Part shown: positions 33,747 through 42,810 of the stretch, piece after piece
Layout of the letters: each line of letters begins with the position of its first letter
Position numbering within the stretch: the first letter of the stretch is position 1
Assembly (NCBI RefSeq): GCF_000170795.1
Contig: NZ_ABCM01000024.1
Location: forward strand, 17,192 to 81,191
DNA: 64,000 bases
Source of the DNA: Pedobacter sp. BAL39
GTDB lineage: Bacteria > Bacteroidota > Bacteroidia > Sphingobacteriales > Sphingobacteriaceae
Direction of reading: 5' to 3'
The notes under the pieces: generated by a model
Seen by the model: only the letters and a program-made list of their open reading frames with translations
The model's database searches: none
What the model was told of the DNA's origin: nothing
Translations under genes and position numbers: made by a program

Positions 33747-35138
33747 ATGATTAAAAACAACAACAGGAACAGTCGGGATGACAAGTCCAAACCGGGAAAC
33801 CGAAGCACAGCTGGTAAGAGCCGCAGTGGAGCAGATAGTGCTTACAAAGGCAAAAGCAGGTTTGAGGATAAAGAGGGGAAAGACAGTAAATCCAGCGGAG
33901 ATTACAAACCGCGAGAAGATAGAAAAGATTTTAAAAGCAAAGGGCCAAGAGCTGCAGGAAGCGATTTTAGACCACGCACTAGCAGAGATGGCGATTCAAA
34001 GGGTTACGCTCCACGCAGCGCTGGTGCTAAAGACTTCAAACCGGGAGCAAGAAAAGAAGGAGAAAACAGAGACTTTAAATCCAGGTCCTTCAGGGACGAG
34101 GGAACAAGAGAAACTCCTCAGGGCGAAAAAACACGCAGCTACATCAAAAAAGATCATTTCAGCAAAGGCGATCAACCTTTCAGGAAATTCGACGATAAAA
34201 AAGGAAATACTTCCAGAACAACAGACAACAGGCCTTTCAGAAAAAGAGAAGATGACGGTAAGCCAAAAACCGACTTCAAACCTCGTGGCGAACGTGCTGG
34301 AGAGCGTGGAGAACGAGGTGGAGAGCGCGACTATCGCAGTGAACAACGTGCGAACCGTACGCCACGTGACGAAAGCAATACCGTTATGCGTTCCAGAAAA
34401 AATGTGGCGGTCAAAGATGACGGGCTCATTCGCTTAAACCGGTATATTGCCAACTCCGGCATCTGTTCCCGCCGTAAAGCGGATGAACTGATTGCTGCCG
34501 GCGTAGTTTCCGTAAATGGAGAGGTGGTTTCAGAGCTGGGCCACAAAATCGACCCTGCAAAAGACCAGGTACGTTATAATGGGGAACTCCTGAAACGCGA
34601 AAAGAAAGTATACGTATTGTTAAATAAACCAAAAGACTACATCACCACCACCGACGATCCTCAGGAGCGCCGCACGGTGATGCAACTCGTTGAAAAAGCA
34701 AGCAGGGAACGTATCTATCCTGTAGGACGCCTGGATCGCAATACGACTGGTCTCCTGCTCATGACCAACGACGGCGAACTTGCAGATAAACTTTCACATC
34801 CTAAAAATGGCATCACCAAAATCTACCATGTAGAGTTGAGCAGAAGCCTTAGCCAGGGTGACCTGAACAAGATCCAGTTCGGTCTGGAGCTTGAGGATGG
34901 CATCATCAAGCCGGACAGCGTTTCTTACGTTGCCGGAGGCAGCAAACGTGAGGTCGGCATCCAGATCCACAGCGGTAAAAACAGGATCGTAAGAAGGATC
35001 TTTGAACACCTTGGCTATGACGTGGTAAAACTAGACCGTGTAGTATACGGTAACCTCACCAAAAAAGACCTTCCCCGTGGAAGATGGAGATTCCTGGAAG
35101 AGCACGAATTAATTCAGATCAAACACCTCATCAAATAA
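33747..35138 (+). CDS. RluB/RsuA-family rRNA pseudouridine synthase with long basic N-terminus
   Basis: A 463-residue enzyme that isomerises a uridine in rRNA (RluB-type position inferred). The first 220 residues are low-complexity and rich in Lys, Arg, Asp, Gly and Ser (RGERAGERGERGGERDY), surely disordered. Then an S4 RNA-binding domain (IRLNRYIANSGICSRRKADE) and the catalytic domain with YPVGRLDRNTTGLLLMTNDG (catalytic Asp in GRLDRNT), KIYHVEL and GKNRIVRRIFEHLGY. Most bacterial homologues are about 240-300 residues; the extension is the extra part. It may add RNA affinity. The stop is 8 bp before the lactonase gene. Confidence 0.9.
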   Translation: MIKNNNRNSRDDKSKPGNRSTAGKSRSGADSAYKGKSRFEDKEGKDSKSSGDYKPREDRKDFKSKGPRAAGSDFRPRTSRDGDSKGYAPRSAGAKDFKPGARKEGENRDFKSRSFRDEGTRETPQGEKTRSYIKKDHFSKGDQPFRKFDDKKGNTSRTTDNRPFRKREDDGKPKTDFKPRGERAGERGERGGERDYRSEQRANRTPRDESNTVMRSRKNVAVKDDGLIRLNRYIANSGICSRRKADELIAAGVVSVNGEVVSELGHKIDPAKDQVRYNGELLKREKKVYVLLNKPKDYITTTDDPQERRTVMQLVEKASRERIYPVGRLDRNTTGLLLMTNDGELADKLSHPKNGITKIYHVELSRSLSQGDLNKIQFGLELEDGIIKPDSVSYVAGGSKREVGIQIHSGKNRIVRRIFEHLGYDVVKLDRVVYGNLTKKDLPRGRWRFLEEHELIQIKHLIK

Positions 35139-35146
35139 ATTGTTAT

Positions 35147-36259
35147 ATGAGCAGACTCCTCATTTTTTCCATTATCCTTTTGTCTATGCAAAGCTGCACA
35201 CAAAAAAAAGATTATAATTTAATAGTTGGAACGTATACCAATACGGGGAAAAGTGAGGGGATTTATGTTTACGATTTTAATACTGCAACAGCAGACTTTA
35301 AGGTTAAGCACGTAGAGAAAAACGTGCTTAACCCTAGTTACCTCGCACTGGGTGCAGAAGATAAAACCATCTACGCCGTAAATGAAGCCGCAGAAAACAG
35401 TTCTGCCAGCGCTTTCAGCTTCGATGCATCTACAGGCAAACTGGCCTTCCTGAATAAACAGCCTACAGATGGAGCCGATCCATGTTACATCATCGCCGAC
35501 AAAGACAATGTATTGACGGCCAACTACTCCGGTGGAAGCATCTCCGTATTCGGCATCGAAAAAAACGGAAGTTTATCCAGCCTGAAGCAACTGATCAAAC
35601 ACAGCGGAAAAAGCATAGATACTGCCCGCCAAAAAGGGCCTCACGTTCACATGGTACAATTCACTCCGGATCATCAGCACGTGGTAGTAGATGATCTTGG
35701 TACTGATAAAGTTTACCTCTACCAATACAACAGTACTGGCGGCAGCCAAACGCTTACTGCATCCGACAGTGTCAACATCACCCCTGGTGCAGGACCAAGA
35801 CATATTGTTTTCAGCAATGACAGCAAACACGCTTACCTGGTACATGAAATGGACGGTGGTATTACGGTTTTCAGCTATGAAAGCAATAAACTGCAGGAGA
35901 TCCAGAAAGCTAAAATGACGGAAGAAGGATTTAATGGTGAAAACGGCGGCGCTGATATTCACATCTCTCCGGACGGAAAATTCCTTTACGCCAGCAACAG
36001 AGGTTCTGAAAACAAAATTACCATCTTCGCCATCGGCACCGACGGCAAATTAACCGTAAAAGGATATCAAAGCACTTTAGGTAAAGGCCCGAGAAACTTT
36101 GTCATTGATCCTACAGGAAAATACCTATTGGTTGGCCATCAGTATACCAATGACATCGTCATCTTTGAACGTAACATCGAGACTGGCACCCTAAAAGACA
36201 CCGGAAAAAGAATTGAGGTCGGCGCACCGGTATGCCTGGTATTTGCTCCCATAAAATAA
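35147..36259 (+). CDS. Lactonase-family beta-propeller lipoprotein (6-phosphogluconolactonase-like)
   Basis: A 370-residue seven-bladed propeller protein of the YbhE/Pgl lactonase family. Seen: a lipobox-like SMQSC near residue 14, the opening LIVGTYTNTGKSEGIYVYDF, and repeats such as DPCYIIADKDNVLTANYSGG, GPHVHMVQFTPDHQHVVVDD, GAGPRHIVFSNDSKHAYLVH and GPRNFVIDPTGKYLLVGHQ. The exported location argues against the pentose phosphate step; secreted relatives are of unclear substrate. I chose ATG 35147; the in-frame ATG at 35084 lies inside the preceding gene. Confidence 0.87.
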   Translation: MSRLLIFSIILLSMQSCTQKKDYNLIVGTYTNTGKSEGIYVYDFNTATADFKVKHVEKNVLNPSYLALGAEDKTIYAVNEAAENSSASAFSFDASTGKLAFLNKQPTDGADPCYIIADKDNVLTANYSGGSISVFGIEKNGSLSSLKQLIKHSGKSIDTARQKGPHVHMVQFTPDHQHVVVDDLGTDKVYLYQYNSTGGSQTLTASDSVNITPGAGPRHIVFSNDSKHAYLVHEMDGGITVFSYESNKLQEIQKAKMTEEGFNGENGGADIHISPDGKFLYASNRGSENKITIFAIGTDGKLTVKGYQSTLGKGPRNFVIDPTGKYLLVGHQYTNDIVIFERNIETGTLKDTGKRIEVGAPVCLVFAPIK

Positions 36260-36921
36260 CAACAATCACCTTCTGTAAAAATGGTTTGATCCTGTGAGCG
36301 GAACCAATCCACTTTCTCTTTAAACAACCTCCGACTTTAACATCCAGGATTCAGCAACATTCATCTCTGTGTTAAACCGGGATATCACCTTGTTTATGAC
36401 TTATAATTCCGCACAAAGCATTCCATCATGGATCAATGAACAAAGAAGATGCAATGAGCGATATTACCCGGTATAAATAGTCACAAGGCATAAAACAAAT
36501 CATTTTCGTATTCTAATCGCTACTTGTTCGGGTTTTGTTCGCTACTCACAAGGGGTTGACAAGGTATTCACAAGGTATTGTCATATCCCGTGTAAGGTAT
36601 AGGGATATAGGAATACCTATAAAAAGCCTTCAGAAAGTATCTTAAAGTACGAACAGTACCTTGTCAACCCAGGTCCTTTCAACCCAAATTTCTTCAAATG
36701 GCCATCTATGCGACAATCTACGTATTCCGATGATCAGAAAAATGAGCTCATCGTTCAGCATAAGGATTACAATAAGAAAAACACAAGCAACGAAACTACC
36801 CCCTCAAAAGCAAAACATTAAACATTCAGCGCATAACACACAGAAAAGAAAAGCCTGTGCGTAGTATACATCCCCTGAACTTATCCTCCCTCCCGGCTGG
36901 AGAGAGATGGTTAATGCGCAG
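36260..36921. other. Convergent intergenic region without a credible gene
   Basis: Lies between the stops of the lactonase (+) and bshA (-). The first 280 bp show no structure I can name. The middle holds the repeat array described at 36548-36670. A 37-codon ORF at 36708-36821 begins with ATG but has no signal, no hydrophobic segment and no recognisable motif, so I do not call it. The last 100 bp before the large hairpin show nothing. Confidence 0.7.
36548..36670. repeat. 11-bp direct repeat array enclosed by a 14-bp inverted repeat
   Basis: ACAAGGGGTTG (36548), ACAAGGTATTC (36559) and ACAAGGTATTG (36570) are three head-to-tail 11-mers. AAGGTATAG at 36594 stays on the same 11-bp grid. The array starts inside GGGTTGACAAGGTA (36553-36566), whose exact reverse complement TACCTTGTCAACCC lies at 36657-36670. 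No gene start lies next to it. Confidence 0.75.
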
Positions 36922-37005
36922 AAAAAAATATAAACTCCTTTGAAGACATGCAAATGTTTGCCCTTCAGCAAACATTTGAGGATGAAAAGGAGTTTATATT
37001 TTTTT
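36922..37005. terminator. Very long two-stem hairpin, bidirectional terminator after bshA
   Basis: Outer perfect 20-bp stem (36922-36941 with 36986-37005), starting with seven A and ending with seven T, and an inner perfect 11-bp stem CAAATGTTTGC/GCAAACATTTG (36951-36961 with 36968-36978) with a 6-nt loop. T runs follow the stem on both strands. It sits 27 bp past the bshA stop. It is far longer than the other terminators here. Confidence 0.8.
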
Positions 37006-37032
37006 CAATACAAGAACTATCGAACGGAAAAA

Positions 37033-38172
37033 TTATACTGCTTTATGCTGCTCCTCAATCACTTTCGTATAATAAGCAACATAATCAGGGAGAATTTTCT
37101 TCAGGTCAAACTCCTGTGCGCGCAGAAAAGCATTTTCTTTAAACTGGTTCAGCACCTCGTCGCTTTCCAGGATCTTGATCCCTTTCGCCGCCATATCATC
37201 CACATCCCCTACATTACTCATATAACCGCAGAAACCGTCGACATTCAATTCCGGCAAACCTCCCGCATTGGTGGTAATGATCGGCACTTTGCAAGCCATT
37301 GCTTCCAATGCTGCGAGGCCGAAGCTTTCCGATTGAGAAGGCATCAGGAATAAATCTGACACCGATAAGATCTCTTCAATCGCATCCTGTTTACCAAGGA
37401 AACGCACATGGTCGCAGATGTCCAGCGAGCGGCACAGCTGCTCGTCATAGGCACGTTCCGGACCATCACCTACCATCAGCAGTTTGGAAGGGATTACCCT
37501 CTGGATTTTCTCAAAAGTACGGATGACGTCCGATGTATTTTTAACCTTCCTGAAGTTGGAAGTATGGATCAGGATGCGTTCATTATTTGGTGCAATCGCT
37601 TTCTTGAAATGGTCTTTAGGCTTCAGGCTAAAGCGCGTGAAGTCGATGAAGTTGGGGATTACCTTAATTTCATTTGTAATCTCAAAATGATTCTCCGTAT
37701 CTTCTTTCAGACTTTGGGAAACTGTGGTCACACCGTCAGACTTATTAATGGAAAAGGTCACCACCGGCTTATAGGTCGGATCTTTACCAACCAGGGTGAT
37801 GTCTGTCCCGTGCAGGGTAGTAACAAACGGTATGTAGATGCCAAAGGTTTCGAGGATCTGCTTGGCCATAAAGGCTGCGGATGCATGAGGGATGGCATAA
37901 TGGACATGTAAAATATCAAGACCTTCAAAACGGACCACATCTACCAGCTTGCTGGCCAATGCAGACTCATAAGGCGCGTAGTCAAACAGGGGATAATCCC
38001 TGACCGATACCTCGTGATAGAAAAGATTTTCAGAGAAGAAGTCGAGACGGGCCGGCTGACTGTAAGTTATAAAGTGGACCTGATGGCCCTCATCGGCGAG
38101 TGCTTTCCCTAATTCGGTAGCCACAACGCCACTACCTCCAAAGGTCGGGTAACAAACAATACCTATTTTCAT
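37033..38172 (-). CDS. bshA: N-acetyl-alpha-D-glucosaminyl L-malate synthase
   Basis: A 379-residue GT4 glycosyltransferase, the first step of bacillithiol synthesis (UDP-GlcNAc plus L-malate). Seen: MKIGIVCYPTFGGSGVVATEL, LHVHYAIPHASAAFMAKQI, TLHGTDITLVGKDPTYKPV, IPNFIDFTRF, and the GT4 donor site MPSQSESFGLAALEAMACK. These are specific for BshA among GT4 enzymes. bshB and bshC are not in the window; in Bacteroidota they are usually elsewhere. With ypdA and ytxJ it shows the organism makes and uses bacillithiol. A huge hairpin follows the gene. Confidence 0.95.
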   Translation of the reverse strand: MKIGIVCYPTFGGSGVVATELGKALADEGHQVHFITYSQPARLDFFSENLFYHEVSVRDYPLFDYAPYESALASKLVDVVRFEGLDILHVHYAIPHASAAFMAKQILETFGIYIPFVTTLHGTDITLVGKDPTYKPVVTFSINKSDGVTTVSQSLKEDTENHFEITNEIKVIPNFIDFTRFSLKPKDHFKKAIAPNNERILIHTSNFRKVKNTSDVIRTFEKIQRVIPSKLLMVGDGPERAYDEQLCRSLDICDHVRFLGKQDAIEEILSVSDLFLMPSQSESFGLAALEAMACKVPIITTNAGGLPELNVDGFCGYMSNVGDVDDMAAKGIKILESDEVLNQFKENAFLRAQEFDLKKILPDYVAYYTKVIEEQHKAV

Positions 38173-38249
38173 TCTAGCGAATTTGTTTTTGTTTTATCGC
38201 GCAAAGTACATCACTAAAAATGAGCTTTGTGTTAAACAAATGCAATTAT

Positions 38250-38732
38250 TTAAGATTTCATTTGTTCACGGATCACCAGGTACATTTCATTAGGCCTTTG
38301 CGTACCAATATAGTAATGAAAACCGTCCCTGTCTGTCAGCACCACAGCATCCTTGCCTGAAGAGTAAAACCTTACGCTACCCTTCCTGTGCAAATTATAT
38401 ACCGGATTATTAAACAGATAGTTGCTATATACATCTTTACGTACAGCCACAATCGTGTTCAGATCAATCACCACTTTTCTGGCCGACCACAACCCGTCGA
38501 TGATAATGCGTTTCTGATCAATTACCGTCTTATACTGGATCATAAAGAGCAGGATGATGGAAACGCCGATAATACCGAAGCCGACAATCAGGAACAGATC
38601 CTGAGTCCTGTCGCGGTCACGTTCATACACATAAGCAGCAAAACAAAATGCCGCCATCACCAGCCGGATGCAGATTCTGATGTAATCACGTCCGATATAT
38701 TGTTTTTCCAGATAAGCGTAGCGGTTTCCCAT
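38250..38732 (-). CDS. Two-helix membrane protein with a PH-like C-terminal domain
   Basis: A 160-residue protein of unknown function. Seen: two transmembrane helices around residues 22-37 (IRLVMAAFCFAAYVYE) and 46-66 (LFLIVGFGIIGVSIILLFMIQ), then a beta-rich domain (TVIDQKRIIIDGLWSARKVV, GSVRFYSSGKDAVVLTDRDG, YYIGTQRPNEMYLVIREQ) that resembles the bacterial PH fold of membrane proteins. It lies between bshA and tilS on the same strand with gaps of 77 and 57 bp. No motif hints at an activity. Confidence 0.75.
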   Translation of the reverse strand: MGNRYAYLEKQYIGRDYIRICIRLVMAAFCFAAYVYERDRDRTQDLFLIVGFGIIGVSIILLFMIQYKTVIDQKRIIIDGLWSARKVVIDLNTIVAVRKDVYSNYLFNNPVYNLHRKGSVRFYSSGKDAVVLTDRDGFHYYIGTQRPNEMYLVIREQMKS

Positions 38733-38789
38733 TGATGTAATTTTAAATAAAGTTACTTGTTTTTATTGGTTTCAAGGCCTCTATCTGCG

Positions 38790-40175
38790 CTAAGATTGTT
38801 GAGTATATGTAATTTGTAAGCTCCTGCATTGAAATATACTCAGCCTCAGCGTTGCATCAGACACCCTGTAGCGGTCATCCTGCCGATACCCCGCTACCCA
38901 AATCAACTCGCCGTTTCCATTCACCAACACCGGAATGTCCTGCTTTTGTAACAGCGGGACTTTCTCATCAACAAAAAGATCACTGAGTTTCTTAAACCCC
39001 TTCATGCCTAAAGGCCTGAACCTGTCACCCTTCTGCCAGCTCCTGATCACCAGCGGAAAAATCAGCTTATCGGTAGCTACAAAAATCTTCCCATGGCCTT
39101 TATCAAATGGGATACCATCTTTAAATTCTGAGCGCTCATGATGTGAAAAATACAGTTCATTACCCCTAAACGCTACCATTTTATCCTGTAGATGAATCAG
39201 CATGTGTTTATTTTCAGTCGCATCCTCCTTTACCGTCATGATCAGGTGTTCACGATCGACCGCCAGTTGGTACTTCCGGCTATAAAAAACAGCACCCACA
39301 CGTGGATGTTCGTCCATGATGACACGCAGCAGGTCGGCAACCACCGTTTCCACAAAGCCATAGGGCTGCAAGAGCTCAAAAAGAAGCAGTCGCGCCGGAT
39401 CCAGCTTTTTTAACGCCACTATCGGCAAATAAAAGGCATTGTTCCTTTGTACGAACAAGCGTTCATGATGTTCCTGGACGACTTGTCGCAGCACCTGTTC
39501 AGTATCCGAAAAACGCCGGATATTCTCACTGAAAGTCAACGCAAGGCCGGGATTGATCTCCCTGAGCAGCGGGATCACTTTCAGGCGGATCTTGTTCCTG
39601 ATATAATTTGAGCTTAAATTGGAACTGTCCTCGACAAAATCAAGGTGATGTGCTACCACAAGGTCATCAATTTCCTGTCTCGACAGAAACATCAGTGGCC
39701 GGATCAGGTTTCCTCTCCTGGGAAAGATGCCGTGCAAACCGGAAATACCAGTTCCTCTGGTCAGATTGAGCAACACCGTCTCCATCGCATCGTCCTGGTG
39801 TTGCGCCAGTGCAATCACCTGATACCCCCGCTCGATCCGCAGCTGCTCAAACCACTCATAACGCAAGGTCCTTGCCGCCATCTGTGTAGACACCCCATGC
39901 TGCTTTGCATAGGCTTTCGTATCAAAATGAGTAACGTACACCGGAACATCCAGCATCAGGCCCAACATCTTCACAAAATGCTCATCACGTACAGACTCCT
40001 CACCGCGGAGGTTAAAATTGCAATGTGCAATCCCAAACGGATGTCCGCTTGCTTTAAACAGATGTGCCATCAGCACGGAATCCTTACCCCCGCTAACCGC
40101 GAGCAAAATCTTGTCGCCAGTCTCAAAAAGATGGTTTTCGGTAATGAATGTTTTAAACTGCTGAAGAGGTAACAT
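38790..40175 (-). CDS. tilS: tRNA(Ile)-lysidine synthase
   Basis: A 461-residue ATP-dependent enzyme that converts cytidine 34 of the AUA-reading tRNA(Ile) to lysidine. Seen: the P-loop LLAVSGGKDSVLMAHL, HCNFNLRGEESVRDEHFV, ALAQHQDDAMETVLLNLTRGTG, RPLMFLSRQEI and the C-terminal domain with WQKGDRFRPLGMKGFKKLSD and WVAGYRQDDRYRV. Full length and essential in most bacteria. A perfect -7 element (TATTTTTG) on the minus strand lies 4 nt before the ATG. Confidence 0.95.
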   Translation of the reverse strand: MLPLQQFKTFITENHLFETGDKILLAVSGGKDSVLMAHLFKASGHPFGIAHCNFNLRGEESVRDEHFVKMLGLMLDVPVYVTHFDTKAYAKQHGVSTQMAARTLRYEWFEQLRIERGYQVIALAQHQDDAMETVLLNLTRGTGISGLHGIFPRRGNLIRPLMFLSRQEIDDLVVAHHLDFVEDSSNLSSNYIRNKIRLKVIPLLREINPGLALTFSENIRRFSDTEQVLRQVVQEHHERLFVQRNNAFYLPIVALKKLDPARLLLFELLQPYGFVETVVADLLRVIMDEHPRVGAVFYSRKYQLAVDREHLIMTVKEDATENKHMLIHLQDKMVAFRGNELYFSHHERSEFKDGIPFDKGHGKIFVATDKLIFPLVIRSWQKGDRFRPLGMKGFKKLSDLFVDEKVPLLQKQDIPVLVNGNGELIWVAGYRQDDRYRVSDATLRLSIFQCRSLQITYTQQS

Positions 40176-40179
40176 GCTT

Positions 40180-40187
40180 CAAAAATA
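40180..40187 (-). promoter_or_regulatory. -7 promoter element (TATTTTTG) 4 nt before the tilS start
   Basis: A minus-strand match to TAnnTTTG; AAGC separates it from the ATG at 40175. Predicts a leaderless mRNA. Confidence 0.55.
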
Positions 40188-40318
40188 GTCATTTATTTAA
40201 TTCGGCTTTACAAATCATCAGGTATAATAATGACTTCACCTTATCGTTTTAAAGATGTTTCCATGCCTGCGCTCAATCCCAAAGATTCAAGGTCAGCACG
40301 AACTGCAATAAAAACTAA

Positions 40319-40352
40319 TTTGATAAAAATAGTTACCAAAAAACTAACTTTG
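40319..40352 (+). promoter_or_regulatory. Promoter (TTTG-N22-TAACTTTG) 4 nt before the OstA-like start
   Basis: TTTG at 40319-40322 and TAACTTTG at 40345-40352, 22 bp apart, at the upper end of the accepted range. TAAA separates the -7 element from the GTG start at 40357. Confidence 0.55.
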
Positions 40353-40356
40353 TAAA

Positions 40357-42810
40357 GTGCTGAAAATACGACTTTTCCTATCCTTATGCCTTCTCCCCTT
40401 CTTGCTGCTCGCGCAGAAGAAGACGAAAATCATTCTACAAAGCTCCCAACGCGCAACCATAGATGCAAAGGCAAACATTTCTTACCTCAGAAATCCGGTA
40501 TTCAGGCAGGACAATGCCACGTTGGCCTGTGATAGTGCCGTGTTCTATGAATCGAGGAACGTATTTGATGCATTCGACAACGTCCATATCAACCAGGCCG
40601 ACACCATCAACATTTACTCCAAACGGCTGACCTATGATGGCAACACCAAAAATGCCCACCTGACCCAGAATGTTAAGATGATCGATAAGGAATCCATACT
40701 CACTACAGAAGTCCTTGATTACAACCTGGGTACCAAGATTGGAACATATGTAGAAGGTGGTAAGATTGTCAATAAGGATGTTACGCTAACCAGCAAAAAC
40801 GGGTATTACTTCTCCAACAGCCGGGATGCCTACTTTAGGTACAATGTGGTGGTGGTTACCCCGCAAACGGTGATCAAGTCGGATACCCTCCGATACAATA
40901 CTTTGACCAACTGGACTTATTTTTACGGCCCCACAAATATCAAAGGCAAAGACGACAACCTTTATACGGAGAATGGTGCCTACAACACCAAAACCCAGTA
41001 CGCCTATTTCGGAAAGAAAAACCTGTATACCCAGGGATCAAAGTCGCTGAAAGGGGATAGCCTTTACTACGACGGTGTTGCTGGATATGGAAAGGCGGTA
41101 AAAAATATCGTGTTCAGGGACACTACGGATAAAACCGTGATGTACGGACAGCTGGGCTTTTACTATAAAATAGACCAGCGTACCATTGTGACGAAGAATC
41201 CATACATCGGCCTTGGCACTTCAGATTCGGTTACCGTCAACAACAAGCTACAACCAGACAGCCTCTGGATGGGTGCCGACACGCTGGAGACACAAATGGT
41301 CCTGCAGAAATCATTAAAGCTCCTTACTGCCCCCGTGCTGAAGAAAGACAACGAGCTTGGCGAAGAAGAGGGGCCACAGGAAGAGAAAATAGGCGCACAA
41401 AAAGGAGCGCCAAAGACCGGCCCGGGAAAGCAGAAGCCAGGTGCAGCTCCCGCAAATAAAAATCAGGCCGCGGTTACACCGACCCCCGCCACAGGTACCG
41501 ATCAGCAGCTCAATCTCACGACGAACGATACGACCAAAAGGCAGCCCCCTAAAAAACTCAGCAAAAAAGAGCGCAAGGCGCTGGAGAAAAAAATAAAAAA
41601 AGGAGAGCTCCCGCCAGACAGCAGCTTGCTTAGCGTGGTAAAGACGGCGACCGACAGCCTTAAAAAATCGGGAATCAATCCGGATAGCTTGCTGGCGAAA
41701 GGTGTAGACAGCTCCCTGCTTGATAGTGTAACGAAAAAACTGAAGTCTGACACTACCCTGCAGAAGGCCGCTGCAAAGATCAGCGCTACTGCAAAACAAG
41801 CTGCAGCATCACAGAAAAAAGCCGGAAACGTCAAAGAGCAGACAAAAAAAGCAGCAGGAAAGGTGACCGCGGCGGTTCCGGGATTAAAAGATGCGGCAAA
41901 AACAGCTATACAGGACTCGTTACCGCTCAGCCCTGCAGACACCATCAAAACCCGCGTGATCAAAGCCTACCACCATGTCAGGGTCTTCAAAAGCAATATG
42001 CAGGCCCGCGCCGATTCCCTGTTTTATACCAGTGCCGACTCCACCTTACGCTGGTATGGCAGCCCGATCTTGTGGGCCGAAGGTTCACAGCAAACGGGAG
42101 ACACCATTTACCTGCGACTAAAAGATAAAACCATCCGCTCCTCACAGGTCATCGAAAAGGGCTTCCTTGTAAACGTCAATGCGGACTCACTCAGGTATAA
42201 TCAAATCAAAGGAAAACTCATCACCGGTTTTTTTGAGAATGGCAAGCTCAACCGCATGTTTGTAGATGGCAATGCGGAAAGCATTTATTTCAACAAAGAT
42301 GAGGATAAGAACATCTATACTGAGATGAACCAGACGGTGAGCAGCAGGATTAAGATCCTCTTCAAAGAAAAAGAGATTGATCAGATCATCACCATTAAAG
42401 ATCCTGAAGGTAAACGTACGCCGATACCTGAATTGAAGGAAGATGTCTTCCTTACCGGCTTCACCTGGAAGCCGGAATTACGCCCCCTTTCCAAGAAAGA
42501 AGTCATCAGCGGCAAGATAAAACCTAAAACTACTTCCCCAGCGAAGAAAGCAGCGGCAAAACCTGCGGCGAAAACAGCAGCCGATAAAAAAGGGGAATCG
42601 AAACCAAAAGTGCCGGAAAAAGACAAAAAACCTGCGCCGGACAGTTCAACAGAAAGCAGCACCGAGGGCACTCCCATAAAAGAAAAGCTACAGGAAACGC
42701 CACCACAAAAAATGACAGACAGTGCCGCAAAGCAACAGCTGAAGCTGAAAACGATGGCCAGCGACAGTGTGAAAAAAGAAATTACACCTGCTCCTTCAAA
42801 AAAGCAATAA
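40357..42810 (+). CDS. OstA/LptA-like periplasmic protein with Lys/Ala-rich insertions
   Basis: An 817-residue secreted protein with the OstA (LptA/LptD N-terminal) beta-jellyroll fold that carries lipopolysaccharide. Seen: a signal peptide ending in LLAQ; repeated OstA strands (CDSAVFYESRNVFDAFDNVH, YSKRLTYDGNTKNAHL, ADSLFYTSADSTLRWYGSPI, MFVDGNAESIYFNKDED). A charged, Lys/Ala-rich insertion at about residues 330-525 splits the fold, and a second Lys/Pro/Ala-rich tail covers about 720-817. Start GTG 40357, fixed by the promoter 4 nt upstream. The 3' end overlaps convergent rdgB by 29 bp. Role in LPS transport is inferred from the fold. Confidence 0.87.
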   Translation: MLKIRLFLSLCLLPFLLLAQKKTKIILQSSQRATIDAKANISYLRNPVFRQDNATLACDSAVFYESRNVFDAFDNVHINQADTINIYSKRLTYDGNTKNAHLTQNVKMIDKESILTTEVLDYNLGTKIGTYVEGGKIVNKDVTLTSKNGYYFSNSRDAYFRYNVVVVTPQTVIKSDTLRYNTLTNWTYFYGPTNIKGKDDNLYTENGAYNTKTQYAYFGKKNLYTQGSKSLKGDSLYYDGVAGYGKAVKNIVFRDTTDKTVMYGQLGFYYKIDQRTIVTKNPYIGLGTSDSVTVNNKLQPDSLWMGADTLETQMVLQKSLKLLTAPVLKKDNELGEEEGPQEEKIGAQKGAPKTGPGKQKPGAAPANKNQAAVTPTPATGTDQQLNLTTNDTTKRQPPKKLSKKERKALEKKIKKGELPPDSSLLSVVKTATDSLKKSGINPDSLLAKGVDSSLLDSVTKKLKSDTTLQKAAAKISATAKQAAASQKKAGNVKEQTKKAAGKVTAAVPGLKDAAKTAIQDSLPLSPADTIKTRVIKAYHHVRVFKSNMQARADSLFYTSADSTLRWYGSPILWAEGSQQTGDTIYLRLKDKTIRSSQVIEKGFLVNVNADSLRYNQIKGKLITGFFENGKLNRMFVDGNAESIYFNKDEDKNIYTEMNQTVSSRIKILFKEKEIDQIITIKDPEGKRTPIPELKEDVFLTGFTWKPELRPLSKKEVISGKIKPKTTSPAKKAAAKPAAKTAADKKGESKPKVPEKDKKPAPDSSTESSTEGTPIKEKLQETPPQKMTDSAAKQQLKLKTMASDSVKKEITPAPSKKQ

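Noticed and set aside
33778..34437. A 219-codon open frame overlapping the pseudouridine synthase N-terminus
   Set aside because: It is a shifted frame of the low-complexity region, stays open because of biased composition, and has no recognisable domain or own start signal.
36708..36821. A 37-codon ORF in the convergent intergenic region
   Set aside because: No promoter match close by, no signal or domain, strongly polar low-complexity product. Too weak to call.
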